Origin: Merdimmobilis hominis
GTDB lineage: Bacteria > Bacillota > Clostridia > Oscillospirales > Ruminococcaceae
DNA: 34,056 bases
NCBI RefSeq assembly: GCF_900104615.1
Contig: NZ_LT629939.1
Coordinates: 2,078,712-2,112,767, forward strand
Direction of reading: 5' to 3'
A model generated the notes under the pieces. That model had not been told where the DNA came from, made no database searches, and saw only the letters and a list, made by a program, of their open reading frames with translations. The first letter of the stretch is position 1; every line of letters begins with the position of its first letter. This document shows positions 23,115 through 31,637 of the stretch, one piece after another. The position numbers were made by a program, and so were the translations under genes.

Positions 23115-24044
23115 ATGTCATTTGATCGTTTGATTGCGCGCATTGTGGAAACCGGAAACCCCACCGTAGTGGGCCTGGACCCCAAGTTGGATTACATCCC
23201 CGAACACATCAAGGAAGCGGCTTTCCAAGAGCATGGCAACACCCTCAGAGGGGCCGCTGAAGCCTTCCTCGCCTTCAACAAAGGCATCATCGATGCGGTG
23301 TGCGACATCGTCCCCGCGGTGAAGCCTCAGTGCGCCTACTACGAAATGTTGGGCTATGAGGGGATGCGCGCCCTCTATGAGACCATCCAGTACGCCAAGA
23401 GCCGGGGGATGTTCGTCATCATCGACGGCAAGCGCAACGACATCGGCTCCACCATGGAGGCCTATGCCGTAGCCCATCTGGGGGAGATCTCCATCAACGG
23501 CGCGGTGGCAGAGCCCTTTGGCGGCGATGCCCTGACCGTCAACGGTTACCTGGGCACCGACGGCATCAAACCCCTTTTAGGCATTTGCAATGCCAAGGAC
23601 AAGGGCATCTTTGCCCTGGTGAAAACATCCAACCCCTCCTCTGGGGAGCTCCAGGACCGGGAGATCGACGGCGAGGCGGTATACAGCATCATGGCTGGCA
23701 TGTGCGAGGCCTGGGGTGCTGAGTCCATGGGCCAATACGGCTATTCGGCAGTGGGCGCTGTGGTGGGGGCCACCTATCCCGCCCAGCTGGCAGAGCTGCG
23801 GAAAAAAGCCCCCCACACCTTCTTCCTGGTGCCTGGGTACGGCGCCCAGGGCGGAACTGCGGCCGATGTGGCTGGAGCCTTTGATGAGAAAGGCCTGGGG
23901 GCCATTGTCAACTCCTCCCGCGCCATCCTGACCGCATGGAAGAAGCAGAACGTCCCCGGTGAGGAGTACGCGGCCGCCGCCCGGAACGAAGCCATCCGCA
24001 TGCGGGATGACATCACCCAGTACATCCCCAAAATCACACTGTAA
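23115..24044 (+). CDS. pyrF: Orotidine 5'-phosphate decarboxylase, type 2
   Basis: A 309-residue enzyme for the last step to UMP. The catalytic segment DGKRNDIGST lies at 104-113, giving D104, K106 and D109 of the charged Asp-Lys-Asp network; Asn stands where type 2 enzymes usually have Gly. VVGLDPKLDYIP near the N-terminus and VPGYGAQGG near the C-terminus are standard. AGGAGGAT is not far from the ATG (GGAGGATATGAGATATG region). It lies 19 bases after pyrC in the same transcription unit. Confidence 0.95.
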   Translation: MSFDRLIARIVETGNPTVVGLDPKLDYIPEHIKEAAFQEHGNTLRGAAEAFLAFNKGIIDAVCDIVPAVKPQCAYYEMLGYEGMRALYETIQYAKSRGMFVIIDGKRNDIGSTMEAYAVAHLGEISINGAVAEPFGGDALTVNGYLGTDGIKPLLGICNAKDKGIFALVKTSNPSSGELQDREIDGEAVYSIMAGMCEAWGAESMGQYGYSAVGAVVGATYPAQLAELRKKAPHTFFLVPGYGAQGGTAADVAGAFDEKGLGAIVNSSRAILTAWKKQNVPGEEYAAAARNEAIRMRDDITQYIPKITL

Positions 24045-24064
24045 GCAAGTAGGAGGAACATACT

Positions 24065-25168
24065 ATGGAACAAGCGAAAAAAGCCTATCTCCTCCTGGCC
24101 AACGGCAAGGTGTTCGAAGGCTACTCCTTCGGTGCCCAGGGCAAAACCATCGGCGAAGTGGTGTTTACCACCGGCGTGGTGGGCTTCCAGGAGACCCTCA
24201 CCGATCCCAGTTACTGCGGCCAGATCATCACCCAGACCTTCCCTTTGGTGGGCAACTACGGCATCAACGGGGAAGACTTTGAGTCCTCCCGCTCTTATGC
24301 CAAAGGCTATATTGTCCGGGAGTGGTGCGACGCCCCCTCCAACTTCCGCATGACCGAGGATTTGGACCAGTTTTTGAAGGAGCAGGGGGTCATCGGCCTC
24401 TACGGCATCGACACCCGCGCCCTGACCCGCATCCTGCGGGAAAACGGCGTCATGAACGGCTGTATCACCACCGAACTGCCTGAGGATAAAACCCAGCTGC
24501 TCCAGGAGATCGCCGATTACCGGGTCGCCAGCGCTGTGGAGGAGACCTCCTGCAAGGAAAGCCAGCCTTTCCCAGTGGAAGGTTCCAAATACACCATCGC
24601 CCTGTATGATTTTGGCTACCAATACAGCATCCGCCGCTGGCTGAACCGTCTGGGCTGCAGCGTTGTTGTGGTGCCCCCACTGACCAATGCCCAGGAGATC
24701 AAAGAACTCCATGTGGACGGCATCATGCTCTCCAATGGCCCTGGGGACCCGGCGGACAACCAGGCGATTATCGCCAATTTAAAAGAGCTGGCCAAAACCG
24801 GCCTCCCGATTTTGGGAGCCGGCCTGGGCCACCAGATGATGGCTCTTGCCATGGGCGGAGAGACTGTAAAAATGAAACATGGCCATCGGGGCGGCAACCA
24901 GCCGGTCACCGACCTGGATTTTGGAACTACCTTTATCACCAGCCAGAACCACGGCTACACCGTGACCTCTATTCCCCAGGAGATGGGCCGAATCAGCCAC
25001 GTCAATGCCAACGACCAGACCTGCGAGGGCGTGCGGTACACTGTGTTCCCTTGCGTTACCGTCCAGTTCCATCCGGCGGTCTGCTCTGGGCCCCGGGATA
25101 CCGATGGTCTGTTCCGGGAATTTGTGGAGTTGATTGAAAAGACAAAGGAGGATGCTGTATGCCGTTAA
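24065..25168 (+). CDS. carA: Carbamoyl-phosphate synthase small subunit, predicted glutaminase-dead
   Basis: A 367-residue CarA homologue, normal in length and ends. The N-terminal interface domain (about 1-150, VVFTTGVVGFQETLTDPSYCG) is typical. The class I glutaminase domain (about 175-360) keeps MLSNGPGDP, GHRGGNQPV and SQNHGYTV, but the nucleophile motif GICLGHQ reads GAGLGHQ at 251-257, so the catalytic Cys is Gly253. The triad motif HPEA reads HPAV at 336-339: His336 is kept, Glu is Ala338. The canonical DYGxKxNI also reads DFGYQYSI. Alignment is without gaps and the frame is intact, so this is not a frameshift. Hydrolysis of glutamine is therefore improbable, and CarB would have to use free ammonia. 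The gene overlaps carB by 10 bases. Confidence 0.92.
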   Translation: MEQAKKAYLLLANGKVFEGYSFGAQGKTIGEVVFTTGVVGFQETLTDPSYCGQIITQTFPLVGNYGINGEDFESSRSYAKGYIVREWCDAPSNFRMTEDLDQFLKEQGVIGLYGIDTRALTRILRENGVMNGCITTELPEDKTQLLQEIADYRVASAVEETSCKESQPFPVEGSKYTIALYDFGYQYSIRRWLNRLGCSVVVVPPLTNAQEIKELHVDGIMLSNGPGDPADNQAIIANLKELAKTGLPILGAGLGHQMMALAMGGETVKMKHGHRGGNQPVTDLDFGTTFITSQNHGYTVTSIPQEMGRISHVNANDQTCEGVRYTVFPCVTVQFHPAVCSGPRDTDGLFREFVELIEKTKEDAVCR

Positions 25169-28100
25169 GAAGCGATATCAAAAAAGTCCTGGTGATCGGC
25201 TCCGGCCCCATCGTCATCGGCCAGGCCGCGGAGTTTGACTACGCGGGCACCCAGGCTTGCCGAGCCCTGAAAGAAGAAGGGCTGGAGGTTGTGCTTATCA
25301 ACTCTAACCCCGCCACCATCATGACCGATAAAGCCATGGCCGACCACATCTACATCGAGCCCTTGACCATCGACACCGTCAAGCGGGTCATCGAGATCGA
25401 AAAGCCGGACAGCCTCCTTTCCACCCTGGGCGGACAGACCGGTCTGACCCTCTCCATGCAGCTGGATAAGGAGGGCTTCCTGGCCTCCCACAACGTCAAG
25501 CTGCTGGGCGCCAACCGGGAGACCATCGACAAGGCGGAGGACCGCCAGATGTTCAAAGACACCATGGAGGAGATCGGCCAGCCCTGCATCCCCTCCAAAG
25601 TGGTGGAAAACCTCCAAGACGGCATCGACTTCGTTGGGGAGATCGGCCTGCCGGTCATCATCCGGCCTGCATTCACCATGGGCGGCACCGGCGGCGGCAT
25701 CGCCAACACCATGGAGGAGTTCCACGAGATCGCCGAGAACGGCCTGCGGCTTTCCCCCATCACCCAGATTTTGGTGGAGAAGTGCATCTCCGGCTGGAAG
25801 GAGATCGAGTTTGAGGTCATCCGGGATCGCAAGGGCAACAGCATCACCGTCTGCTCCATGGAGAATGTGGACCCGGTGGGCGTCCACACCGGCGATTCCA
25901 TCGTTGTGGCCCCGGCGGTGACCCTCTCGGACAAAGAGTTTCAGATGCTCCGCTCCGCCGCCCTCAACATTGTGGGGGCCCTGGGGGTGGAAGGCGGATG
26001 CAACTGCCAGTTTGCCCTGCACCCCACCTCCTTTGAGTATGCGGTCATCGAGGTAAACCCCCGGGTTTCCCGTTCCTCTGCTCTGGCTTCCAAAGCCACT
26101 GGCTATCCCATCGCCAAGGTTGCCACCAAAATTGCCATCGGCTACACCTTGGACGAGATTCTCAATGCGGTGACCGGCACCACCTACGCCTGCTTTGAAC
26201 CCGCTATCGACTATTTGGTGGTCAAATTCCCCAAATGGCCCTTTGATAAATTTGTCTACGGCAAGCGCACCCTGGGCACCCAGATGAAGGCCACCGGCGA
26301 GGTGATGTCCATCGGCGTCAATTTCGAGCAGGCCATGATGAAGGCGGTCCGCTCCATTGAGCTGAAGCTGGACACCCTCTCCATGCCCAAGCTGGCTCCC
26401 CACACCGATGAGGAAATCCATGGGCTGCTCCACAACTGCGACGACGAGCGGATTTTTGTGGTGTACGAGGCCATCAAGCGGGGCATCTCCCTGGATGAGA
26501 TCCACCGCATCACCATGATTGACAAGTGGTTCCTCTCCAAGCTGCAAAAGCTGGCCCAGATGGAGAAGGGCCTCTCGGAAGGGGAACTGACTCAGGAGAA
26601 ATACCTGGCCGCCAAAAAGAACGGATTCCTGGATTCCACCATCGAAAAGCTCTCCGGCCAGAGTTGTAAGGACTTCCACCGCTCTGCCAGCTTCAAGATG
26701 GTAGACACCTGCGCCGCCGAGTTTGCGGCCAAAACCCCTTACTTCTACTCCACCTACGATGAGGAGAACGAAGCCGCCCAGTTTGTGGAAGAGAACCACT
26801 CAGGCAAAAAGAAGATTCTGGTATTCGGCGCCGGCCCCATCCGCATCGGCCAGGGCATTGAATTCGACTACTGTTCGGTTCACTGCGTCTGGGCGCTGAA
26901 AGAGGAAGGCTGCGAGGCCATTATCGTCAACAACAACCCGGAGACTGTCTCCACCGACTTCGACACCTCCGACCGGCTGTACTTTGACCCCTTGACCCCC
27001 GAGGATGTGGACAGTATCCTGGAGGTGGAGAAGCCTTGGGGCTGCGTGGTCCAGTTCGGCGGCCAAACTGCCATCAAACTGACCAAACACCTGCAGGAGA
27101 AGGGCGTCAACATTCTGGGCACCAGCGCCGACAGCATCGACGCCGCCGAGGACCGGGAGCGGTTTGACGAGCTGTTGGAGAAATGCGGCATCCCCCGCCC
27201 CGCCGGCCACACCGTCTTCACCACCGAGGAAGCGGTCAAAGCCGCCGAGGATTTGGAATATCCCGTCCTGCTGCGCCCCTCCTACGTGTTGGGCGGCCAG
27301 AACATGATCATCGCCCATTCGGAGCAGGATGTGGTGGAGTACATGGAGATCATCACCTCCGGCGGGCTGGAAAACCCCGTGCTCATCGATAAGTACATGA
27401 TGGGCACCGAGGTGGAGGTAGACGCCATCTGCGACGGCCATGACTACCTGATCCCCGGCATCATGGAGCACATCGAGCGGGCGGGCGTCCACTCCGGCGA
27501 CTCCATCTCCATCTATCCGGCCCAGAACCTCTCCCAGAAGATCCGGGCCACCATCATCAACTACACCGGCAAGCTGGCCCGGGAGCTGAATGTCATCGGC
27601 CTGGTCAACATCCAGTATGTTGTCTACAAAGGGGAGGTTTATGTCATCGAGGTCAACCCCCGCTCCTCCCGCACCGTACCCTATATCAGCAAGGTGACTG
27701 GCGTACCCATGGTGGATTTGGCCACCAAGATCATGCTGGGCGCCAAGTTGGCCGATCTGGGCTACGGCACTGGCTTGTATCCCCATGCCGATTATGTGGC
27801 GGTCAAAGTCCCGGTGTTCAGCTTTGAGAAGCTCCACGATGTGGATGTCCACCTGGGGCCGGAGATGAAATCCACCGGCGAGGTGCTGGGCATCGGCCGC
27901 ACCTTTGAGGAAGCGCTGCTCAAGGGTCTCAGCGCCGCCGGTTACAAGATGACCGGTGAGAAAAAAGGCGGGGTGCTCATCACTGTCCGGGATTCCGACA
28001 AGCAGGAGATCATCCCCATCGCCGAGAAGTTTGAGGCACTGGGCTTCACCATTTACGCCACCAGCGGCACTGCGTTGACCCTCAATTCCAACATGGTGGC

Positions 28101-28359
28101 GGCCAACACCGTCCGCAAGCTGGAGGAGGGCACCCCCAACATCCTGGATCTCTTTGAAGAGGATAAGATCGACTATGTGATCTCCACCTCCTCTAAGGGC
28201 CGCAAACCCATGGAGCACGCCGTCCAGATGCGCCGCAAAGCAGTGGAGCGCTCCATCCCCTGCCTGACCTCCTTGGATACCGCCAACGCCCTGGCCAATT
28301 GCCTGAGCCAGCACCGGGGCATGGAGGACGTCCAGCTGGTGGACATCACCACCATCTAA
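25159..28359 (+). CDS. carB: Carbamoyl-phosphate synthase large subunit
   Basis: A 1066-residue synthetase that joins bicarbonate, ammonia and two ATP to carbamoyl phosphate, feeding UMP and arginine synthesis. Two homologous ATP-grasp halves are clear: KVLVIGSGPIVIGQAAEFDY near residue 10 and KILVFGAGPIRIGQGIEFDY near 550. Glycine-rich ATP loops occur in both (MGGTGGGIAN and LGGQNMIIAH). The C-terminal allosteric domain (~935-1066) includes GFTIYATSGTA. Everything needed for synthesis from ammonia looks intact. AAGGAGG precedes the ATG inside the end of carA, and a terminator follows, so this is the last gene of the operon. Confidence 0.97.
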   Translation: MPLRSDIKKVLVIGSGPIVIGQAAEFDYAGTQACRALKEEGLEVVLINSNPATIMTDKAMADHIYIEPLTIDTVKRVIEIEKPDSLLSTLGGQTGLTLSMQLDKEGFLASHNVKLLGANRETIDKAEDRQMFKDTMEEIGQPCIPSKVVENLQDGIDFVGEIGLPVIIRPAFTMGGTGGGIANTMEEFHEIAENGLRLSPITQILVEKCISGWKEIEFEVIRDRKGNSITVCSMENVDPVGVHTGDSIVVAPAVTLSDKEFQMLRSAALNIVGALGVEGGCNCQFALHPTSFEYAVIEVNPRVSRSSALASKATGYPIAKVATKIAIGYTLDEILNAVTGTTYACFEPAIDYLVVKFPKWPFDKFVYGKRTLGTQMKATGEVMSIGVNFEQAMMKAVRSIELKLDTLSMPKLAPHTDEEIHGLLHNCDDERIFVVYEAIKRGISLDEIHRITMIDKWFLSKLQKLAQMEKGLSEGELTQEKYLAAKKNGFLDSTIEKLSGQSCKDFHRSASFKMVDTCAAEFAAKTPYFYSTYDEENEAAQFVEENHSGKKKILVFGAGPIRIGQGIEFDYCSVHCVWALKEEGCEAIIVNNNPETVSTDFDTSDRLYFDPLTPEDVDSILEVEKPWGCVVQFGGQTAIKLTKHLQEKGVNILGTSADSIDAAEDRERFDELLEKCGIPRPAGHTVFTTEEAVKAAEDLEYPVLLRPSYVLGGQNMIIAHSEQDVVEYMEIITSGGLENPVLIDKYMMGTEVEVDAICDGHDYLIPGIMEHIERAGVHSGDSISIYPAQNLSQKIRATIINYTGKLARELNVIGLVNIQYVVYKGEVYVIEVNPRSSRTVPYISKVTGVPMVDLATKIMLGAKLADLGYGTGLYPHADYVAVKVPVFSFEKLHDVDVHLGPEMKSTGEVLGIGRTFEEALLKGLSAAGYKMTGEKKGGVLITVRDSDKQEIIPIAEKFEALGFTIYATSGTALTLNSNMVAANTVRKLEEGTPNILDLFEEDKIDYVISTSSKGRKPMEHAVQMRRKAVERSIPCLTSLDTANALANCLSQHRGMEDVQLVDITTI

Positions 28360-28378
28360 CCCTTTCTGTCATCATACA

Positions 28379-28406
28379 AAGAGGAGGCTTTGGCCTCCTC
28401 TTTTTT
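28379..28406 (+). terminator. Terminator of the pyr operon
   Basis: AAGAGGAGGC (28379-28388) pairs with GCCTCCTCTT (28393-28402) around TTTG; T6 follows. Confidence 0.92.
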
Positions 28407-28412
28407 CTTGCA

Positions 28413-28458
28413 AAAAGCGCCCCCTCCCGGAGTTTGTATCCGAAGAGGGGGCGCTTTT
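28413..28458. terminator. Bidirectional terminator between carB and ltaE
   Basis: AAAAGCGCCCCCTC (28413-28426) pairs with GAGGGGGCGCTTTT (28445-28458), with an inner CGGA/TCCG helix. The A and T runs allow use on both strands; it lies 12 bases beyond the end of the minus-strand ltaE. Confidence 0.88.
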
Positions 28459-28469
28459 ATTGGAATGGC

Positions 28470-29498
28470 TTAATTTTTCAGGGAGCGCAGGGTGGTGACA
28501 AACTCATGGCAGCGCTCTTCGGGGGTGGCCCAGGAGGTCACCAGCCGCACGGCGGTGTGGGTGTCGTCCACCTTGCCCCAAACGGTCACCCCATAATCCT
28601 TTTCCAGTTCCTGGAGCAGGTCGTCAGGGAAGATGGGGAACAGCTGGTTGGAGGGAGAATCCACCAGGAAGGGGTAGCCTGCCTGGGCGATGCCCTCCCG
28701 CAGGATGTCGGCCATGGCGTTGGCGTGGCTGGCCAGCTCCAGGTACAAGTCATCCTGGAAGAGGCAGCCGAACTGGATGCCCAGCACTTTGCCCTTGGCC
28801 AGCATAGCCCCCTTTTGCTTGATGTGCCACCGGAAGTCCTTCTTCAGCTCGTCGTTGCAGAGGACCAAGGCCTCGCCGATCATGGCGCCGTTTTTGGTGC
28901 CGCCGATGTAGAAGGCATCGCACAGCCGGGGCAGGTCGGGGAAGGTGAGGTCGTTCCCCTTGCAGCAGAGGGCGGAACCGATGCGGGCGCCGTCCATAAA
29001 GAGGTACATGCCGTGGGCCTTGCAGTAGTCATAGATGGCAGAGAGCTCGCCTTTGGTGTAGATGGTGCCCAACTCGGTGGAGTTGGAGATGTAGACCAGC
29101 CGGGGGCGGGGTGTGTGTTCTTCTTGATTGGCCTCATACACCTGGCGGATCAGGTCCACCGTCAGTTTGCCATCCGCTGCGGGGGCGGTGAGGACCTTGT
29201 GGCCGGTGGCCTCGATGGAGCCGGTCTCGTGGCAGTTGATGTGGCCGCTTTCCACGCTGATCACCGCCTCGTGAGCCCGCAGAAACGCGGAGATGGCGAT
29301 GACGTTGGTCTGGGTGCCGCCGGGGATGATGTGGATGTCCACCGTTTCATCCTCCAGCTTTTTGCGGATGAGGGCGATGGCCTCAGCGGTATAGGGGTCC
29401 TGGCTGTAGCCATCGGTCTGGATAAGGCTGGTGTCTGCCAGCATCTTCAGGATGCGGGGATGGGCGGTTTCGCTGTAGTCGTTTTTGAAGCTGAACAT
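28470..29498 (-). CDS. ltaE: Low-specificity L-threonine aldolase
   Basis: A 342-residue PLP enzyme that splits threonine or allo-threonine into glycine and acetaldehyde. The N-terminus FSFKNDYSETAHPRIL and YSQDPYTAEA are typical. D169 in LFMDGARIGSA binds the pyridine nitrogen and K202 in YIGGTKNGAMIG forms the Schiff base. GGTQTNVIAI and SGHINCHETGSIEATGHK are substrate and cofactor loops. It lies 41 bases after nadE on the same strand with no terminator between, and its own ribosome binding site is weak, so it is probably translated from the nadE message. A related beta-eliminating lyase is possible. Confidence 0.92.
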   Translation of the reverse strand: MFSFKNDYSETAHPRILKMLADTSLIQTDGYSQDPYTAEAIALIRKKLEDETVDIHIIPGGTQTNVIAISAFLRAHEAVISVESGHINCHETGSIEATGHKVLTAPAADGKLTVDLIRQVYEANQEEHTPRPRLVYISNSTELGTIYTKGELSAIYDYCKAHGMYLFMDGARIGSALCCKGNDLTFPDLPRLCDAFYIGGTKNGAMIGEALVLCNDELKKDFRWHIKQKGAMLAKGKVLGIQFGCLFQDDLYLELASHANAMADILREGIAQAGYPFLVDSPSNQLFPIFPDDLLQELEKDYGVTVWGKVDDTHTAVRLVTSWATPEERCHEFVTTLRSLKN

Positions 29499-29539
29499 AA
29501 GTTGTTACCCACGCTTTCTATTGAAGTTTTTAAAATAGG

Positions 29540-31372
29540 TCAGGATTGGGCGGCGTCCAGGCTGGCGGGGATGTCCTCCAGCAGGGCGGAGATGTTCAGG
29601 TCGCTGGGCAGGTAGAACACCGCGTTGTTCAAAGAGACGTCGGTGAGCACGGCGCTGTCCGGCGCACAGGAGCGCTTAAACTGCCCCAGGGCGAGCCGCC
29701 GCAGGAAGAAGATGAGCTTTTCCCGGATGTAGGCGGGGTCCAGCCGGCCGGAGAACGCCACGCAGGCGTAGTAATAGAGCTTGGAGGGCCGGAACCCATA
29801 CTTCACCAGGTAGTAGAGGAAGAAATCGTGAAGGGCGTAGGGCCCCAGGATGTCCTCGGTTTTCTGCTGGATGTTGCCGGCTGCGTCAGGGGGGAGGAGT
29901 TCCGGGCTCACCGGGGTGTCCAGGATATCCCGCAGCACCTCAGCGGCGTCGCCCAGCAGTTCCGCCCGGGCGATATAGTCCACCATCCGGCGGATCATCG
30001 TCTTGGTGATGCAGACGTTGACGTTGTAGTTGGAAATATGATCCCCAGCAAAGGTGCTCCACCCCAGGGCCTCCTCCGAAAGGTCGCCGGTGCCCACCAC
30101 CAGGCCGCCTACCGCATTGGCCAGGTCCAGAAGGATCTGGGCCCGCTCCCTGGCCTGGGCGTTTTCATAGGTGGTGTTCTTTTTGGCCGGATCGTGGCCG
30201 ATATCCTCAAAGTGCTGGAGGACCGCCGCCTTGATGGAGATATCCCGGCCGGTTGCCCCCAGGTGCTCGATGAGGGAGAGGGCGTTGAAGTAGGTGCGGT
30301 CGCTGGTGCCAAAGCCGGGCATGGTAACCGCCACCACGTTCTCCCGGGGGAGATCCAGGGCGTCGGCTGCCGCGGCAGAGACCAGCAGGGCTAAGGTGGA
30401 ATCCAGCCCGCCGGAGACGCCCACAACCATCCGGCTAAGGCCGGTGTTTTGCAGGCGGGCCGCCAAGGAAGCCGTCTGCATGGAAAAGAGTTCATCCAGG
30501 TAGGCATCGGCAGCTGCAGGGTCTTCCGGCAGGTAGGGGTCGGGGCGGACCGGCCGCAGGAGGCCCCGTTTCCCGCCTTGGGCGCCCACTGTGAAGGCCG
30601 GCTTTTTGCTGCGGGCATAAGCCTTCTGGGTGCGGATGACGTCGGCGTCCAGGTCGCATTGGCATAGCTCGCTCTCGTATTGGCTGACAAAACCGCCCAG
30701 CTTTTCCCCGCATTCATAGGCGAAGGCATAGCCCCGGTACAGCCAGGGGGAGGAGGTGTCTCCTACCCCGCCGTTGCAGACGGCGACAGCACAGCCCAAG
30801 GTCCGGGAGAGGACCCGTACCCCTTCCTCTGCCCGGGCGATGGAGCCGGCAGTCACCGGTTCGTAGGAGGGGCAGAGGATCAAGTCGCATCCGTTTTGGG
30901 CAAGGGGAACCGCCTTGAGGGGGAGTTCCAACGGGTTGCAGGGCAGGATGGAAAATCTCAAGTCCCCGCACTGGAACAAGGTGTCCGGCGGTAGGAAGAG
31001 CTCGCTCTCGGCGGTGGACAGATGGGCGGAATCCGCTACGTACCCCAGGAGCTTCCCCTGGTAAAGGACGGCGCAGGCGGCAACCACTTGGCCGTTGTCC
31101 CACACGGGAAGGCCCACGATGAGGTAGGCTGCCAAATCCCGGGAGGCGATGCGCAGATGGTCCAGCTGTTCCATGCAGCTTTCCAGCAGGGCTTGGTTGG
31201 AGAACAGGTTGCCGCAGCTGGGGGAGGAGAAGGCCAGTTGAGGGAACAGGATAATATCCGCCGGGGAATCCACCAGGGAATCCAGGGTGGTGGCGATGGA
31301 TTCGTAGCAGAGCTGCGGGTTGGCCGGCAGCACGCGGTTGACGGCCAGGGCCAAACGGAGGATGGAATTCAT
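29540..31372 (-). CDS. nadE: NAD+ synthetase, two-domain type, amidase half degenerate
   Basis: A 610-residue protein. ATG at 31372 is used because GAGGTG lies 6 bases upstream; a GTG three codons earlier overlaps that site. The C-terminal synthetase (from about 300) is complete: the PP-loop SGGLDS at 320-325, MPGFGTSDRT, TYENAQARER and VVGTGDLSEEALGW. It amidates nicotinic acid adenine dinucleotide to NAD+. The N-terminal nitrilase-type glutaminase domain is altered: the catalytic Glu of FPEL is Gln45 (FPQL), the PKxxxPNY segment that carries the catalytic Lys reads ADSAHLSTA, and there is no Lys between residues 108 and 152. The Cys may survive as C145 (LPCNPL). The glutaminase is probably inactive and the enzyme ammonia-dependent. 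Confidence 0.93.
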   Translation of the reverse strand: MNSILRLALAVNRVLPANPQLCYESIATTLDSLVDSPADIILFPQLAFSSPSCGNLFSNQALLESCMEQLDHLRIASRDLAAYLIVGLPVWDNGQVVAACAVLYQGKLLGYVADSAHLSTAESELFLPPDTLFQCGDLRFSILPCNPLELPLKAVPLAQNGCDLILCPSYEPVTAGSIARAEEGVRVLSRTLGCAVAVCNGGVGDTSSPWLYRGYAFAYECGEKLGGFVSQYESELCQCDLDADVIRTQKAYARSKKPAFTVGAQGGKRGLLRPVRPDPYLPEDPAAADAYLDELFSMQTASLAARLQNTGLSRMVVGVSGGLDSTLALLVSAAAADALDLPRENVVAVTMPGFGTSDRTYFNALSLIEHLGATGRDISIKAAVLQHFEDIGHDPAKKNTTYENAQARERAQILLDLANAVGGLVVGTGDLSEEALGWSTFAGDHISNYNVNVCITKTMIRRMVDYIARAELLGDAAEVLRDILDTPVSPELLPPDAAGNIQQKTEDILGPYALHDFFLYYLVKYGFRPSKLYYYACVAFSGRLDPAYIREKLIFFLRRLALGQFKRSCAPDSAVLTDVSLNNAVFYLPSDLNISALLEDIPASLDAAQS

Positions 31373-31467
31373 AGTAATCACCTCGCTGTAGTTGTCTTAA
31401 GAGAAGAAATACAGGAAAAGCCGCTGCACCCAAGGAGGATTTCTCCCCCAATCATTGCCATGCAATT

Positions 31468-31476
31468 ATTGTAGCA
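31468..31476 (-). promoter_or_regulatory. Extended -10 promoter of nadE-ltaE
   Basis: The minus strand reads TGC-TACAAT, an extended -10 (TACAAT is plus 31468-31473), about 95 bases before the nadE ATG. The -35 region is weak. Confidence 0.5.
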
Positions 31477-31628
31477 CAATTTTCCCCGGGGATAAACACC
31501 GGCGGGGGAAAATCCCACCACGGGCTATCCTTTTTTAGCGGGTGGGGAGGGGAGCGCTTTACCTAGTTTTACAGGGAAAAAAAGGGCAAAATCCCGCAGG
31601 TTTGCCATAGGATTTCATCGTTTTGTTG

Positions 31629-31637
31629 TGCTACAAT
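31629..31637 (+). promoter_or_regulatory. Extended -10 promoter of the PHP gene
   Basis: TG (31629-31630), C, TACAAT (31632-31637) within TTGTGCTACAAT. The same 12-base word stands in the divergent nadE promoter. No good -35 is present. Confidence 0.5.

Noticed and set aside
24812-24835. A frameshift as explanation for the missing Cys in CarA
   Set aside because: Residues on both sides (PILG and LGHQMMALAMGG) align in the same frame with family members and no length change, so the difference is a substitution.
25165-28314. Two long minus-strand open frames opposite carB
   Set aside because: They are shadow frames created by strong third-position GC bias; the protein sequences are repetitive in His, Gly and Asp and match no family.
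28299-29615. Plus-strand open frame of about 438 codons across ltaE
   Set aside because: It crosses two terminators and lies opposite a threonine aldolase with intact catalytic residues.
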